32,192 nucleotides of DNA, from positions 1 through 32,192 of the forward strand of contig JAWQRN010000284.1 of the NCBI GenBank assembly GCA_033557685.1, given 5' to 3'. The notes beneath the pieces were generated by a model, which was not told the origin of the DNA, did not search any database, and worked only from the letters and a program-made list of their open reading frames with translations. Positions 31,780 to 32,192 of the stretch are shown piece by piece. Position 1 is the first letter of the stretch, and each line of letters opens with the position of its first letter. The translations under genes and the position numbers were made by a program. Source of the stretch: Sperchopsis tessellata (taxonomy: Eukaryota > Arthropoda > Insecta > Coleoptera > Hydrophilidae).

Positions 31780-31839
31780 TGCTTTGAGATCGTGAGTGAG
31801 CATATTATGAGAAGTATCGCAATGTATCAATGTTGCAAT

Positions 31840-31909
31840 TGAATAATCATTTCGCTAATTAGATATTAATCTACACGAAATTGCAATTTTCGCATTAGAA
31901 TAAGAATTT
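31840..31909. repeat. Left arm of a 70-bp inverted repeat
   Basis: TGAATAATCATTTCGCTAAT onward is the reverse complement of 32123-32192 with a handful of mismatches. It flanks hammerhead copy B on its left. Confidence 0.85.
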
Positions 31910-31999
31910 GTGGCTTTCTTGGCTGTACATGAATGTTTTATTTTAATATTTGATAAATCAAATATCGAGCAAACCGACCAAGCCAATATATATTAAAAA

Positions 32000-32110
32000 C
32001 AGAAATGAACTATGTATCGCAAGCTGAATTGCTGTAGACACGTGTTTCTGTCATTAAGATTTCATCAGCACTGCTCTAGTTAGTAATTAGCTGTACCCCA
32101 CATACGAATA
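32000..32110. repeat. Direct repeat unit B (hammerhead-bearing)
   Basis: Second copy of the unit at 31654-31779, diverged at roughly one base in eight by eye. Past about 32110 the two copies stop matching in direct orientation. Confidence 0.8.
32031..32074 (-). ncRNA. Type I hammerhead ribozyme, copy B, helix II decayed
   Basis: Same layout as copy A on the minus strand: GCAGTG (32074-32069), CTGATGA (32068-32062), GAAAC (32048-32044), ACGT loop, GTC with cleavage expected after 32037, and TACAGC (32036-32031) closing helix I with four standard pairs, one G-T pair and one A-A mismatch. Helix II is AATC against GACA, so only the two inner pairs remain. Core bases are kept while helix II is damaged, so this copy is probably weak or dead as a monomer. 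Confidence 0.6.
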
Positions 32111-32122
32111 CATATTTCATTA

Positions 32123-32192
32123 AAATTCTTATTCTAATGTGAAAATGGCAATTTCGTGTAGTTTAATATCTAATTAGTGTAATGATTATTCA
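32123..32192. repeat. Right arm of the 70-bp inverted repeat, cut by the window edge
   Basis: Inverse of 31840-31909. The match runs to the last base of the window, so the arm may be longer. Together the arms enclose 213 bp holding hammerhead copy B. Confidence 0.85.

Noticed and set aside
31700..32074. Chance match to the hammerhead core
   Set aside because: Rejected as an explanation: two copies hold the same core, the helices pair in the right order and the cleavage triplet is in place, which is unlikely by chance, though activity is still unproven.
1..32192. tRNA genes
   Set aside because: I looked for the GGTTCGAATCC-type B box on both strands and saw no convincing case; a tRNAscan run would be decisive.
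1..32192. CRISPR array or bacterial operon structure
   Set aside because: No regularly spaced short direct repeats, and genes have introns; the window is eukaryotic.

Overview
The window looks like nuclear DNA from an arthropod, most likely an insect. It is AT-rich, has single-copy eukaryotic genes split by introns with GT/AG borders, and is packed with decayed mobile elements of kinds common in insects: several non-LTR retrotransposons, a Gypsy-like LTR element, a Penelope-like element, two Tigger/pogo-type DNA transposons and a Mutator-like/YqaJ element. I cannot name the species. All family assignments were made by eye, without a database search.

Two host genes are recognisable and lie head to head. 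On the minus strand, MMS22L (a homologous-recombination repair factor) has one large exon at 15234-16643 and a last exon at 6007-7629. A 7.6 kb intron separates them, and the splice phases match exactly. On the plus strand, WDR70 has its first coding exon at 20237-20452 and a second at 23550-23679. Its WD-repeat exons must lie beyond the right edge or remain unseen in the large second intron.

Layout from left to right: LINE remnant (60-600); Gypsy-like gag-protease remnant on the minus strand (620-2620); AT-rich filler; Tigger-like transposase fragment (about 4790-5263); MMS22L last exon; MMS22L intron holding at least three LINE remnants (about 10110-13320, 10845-12953 nested inside it, and 13880-15212); MMS22L first large exon; intergenic DNA with a TA microsatellite and a minus-strand LINE (about 17770-19790); a palindrome-rich segment just upstream of WDR70; WDR70 exon 1; a Penelope-like element inside WDR70 intron 1; WDR70 exon 2; then WDR70 intron 2. 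That last intron holds a minus-strand Mutator-like/YqaJ pseudogene split by a 2.7 kb Tigger transposon with intact terminal inverted repeats and TA target duplication, a MITE-like inverted repeat, and two tandem copies of a repeat carrying a hammerhead self-cleaving ribozyme fold.

The most interesting signal is at the right edge. Two directly repeated units about 331 bp apart each encode, on the minus strand, a compact type I hammerhead ribozyme core with a 2-bp helix III. This is the architecture known from satellite and retrozyme-like circular RNAs and from Penelope-like elements. The left copy keeps every core position; the right copy has lost part of helix II. A related, imperfect hammerhead-like core sits just downstream of the Penelope-like remnant.
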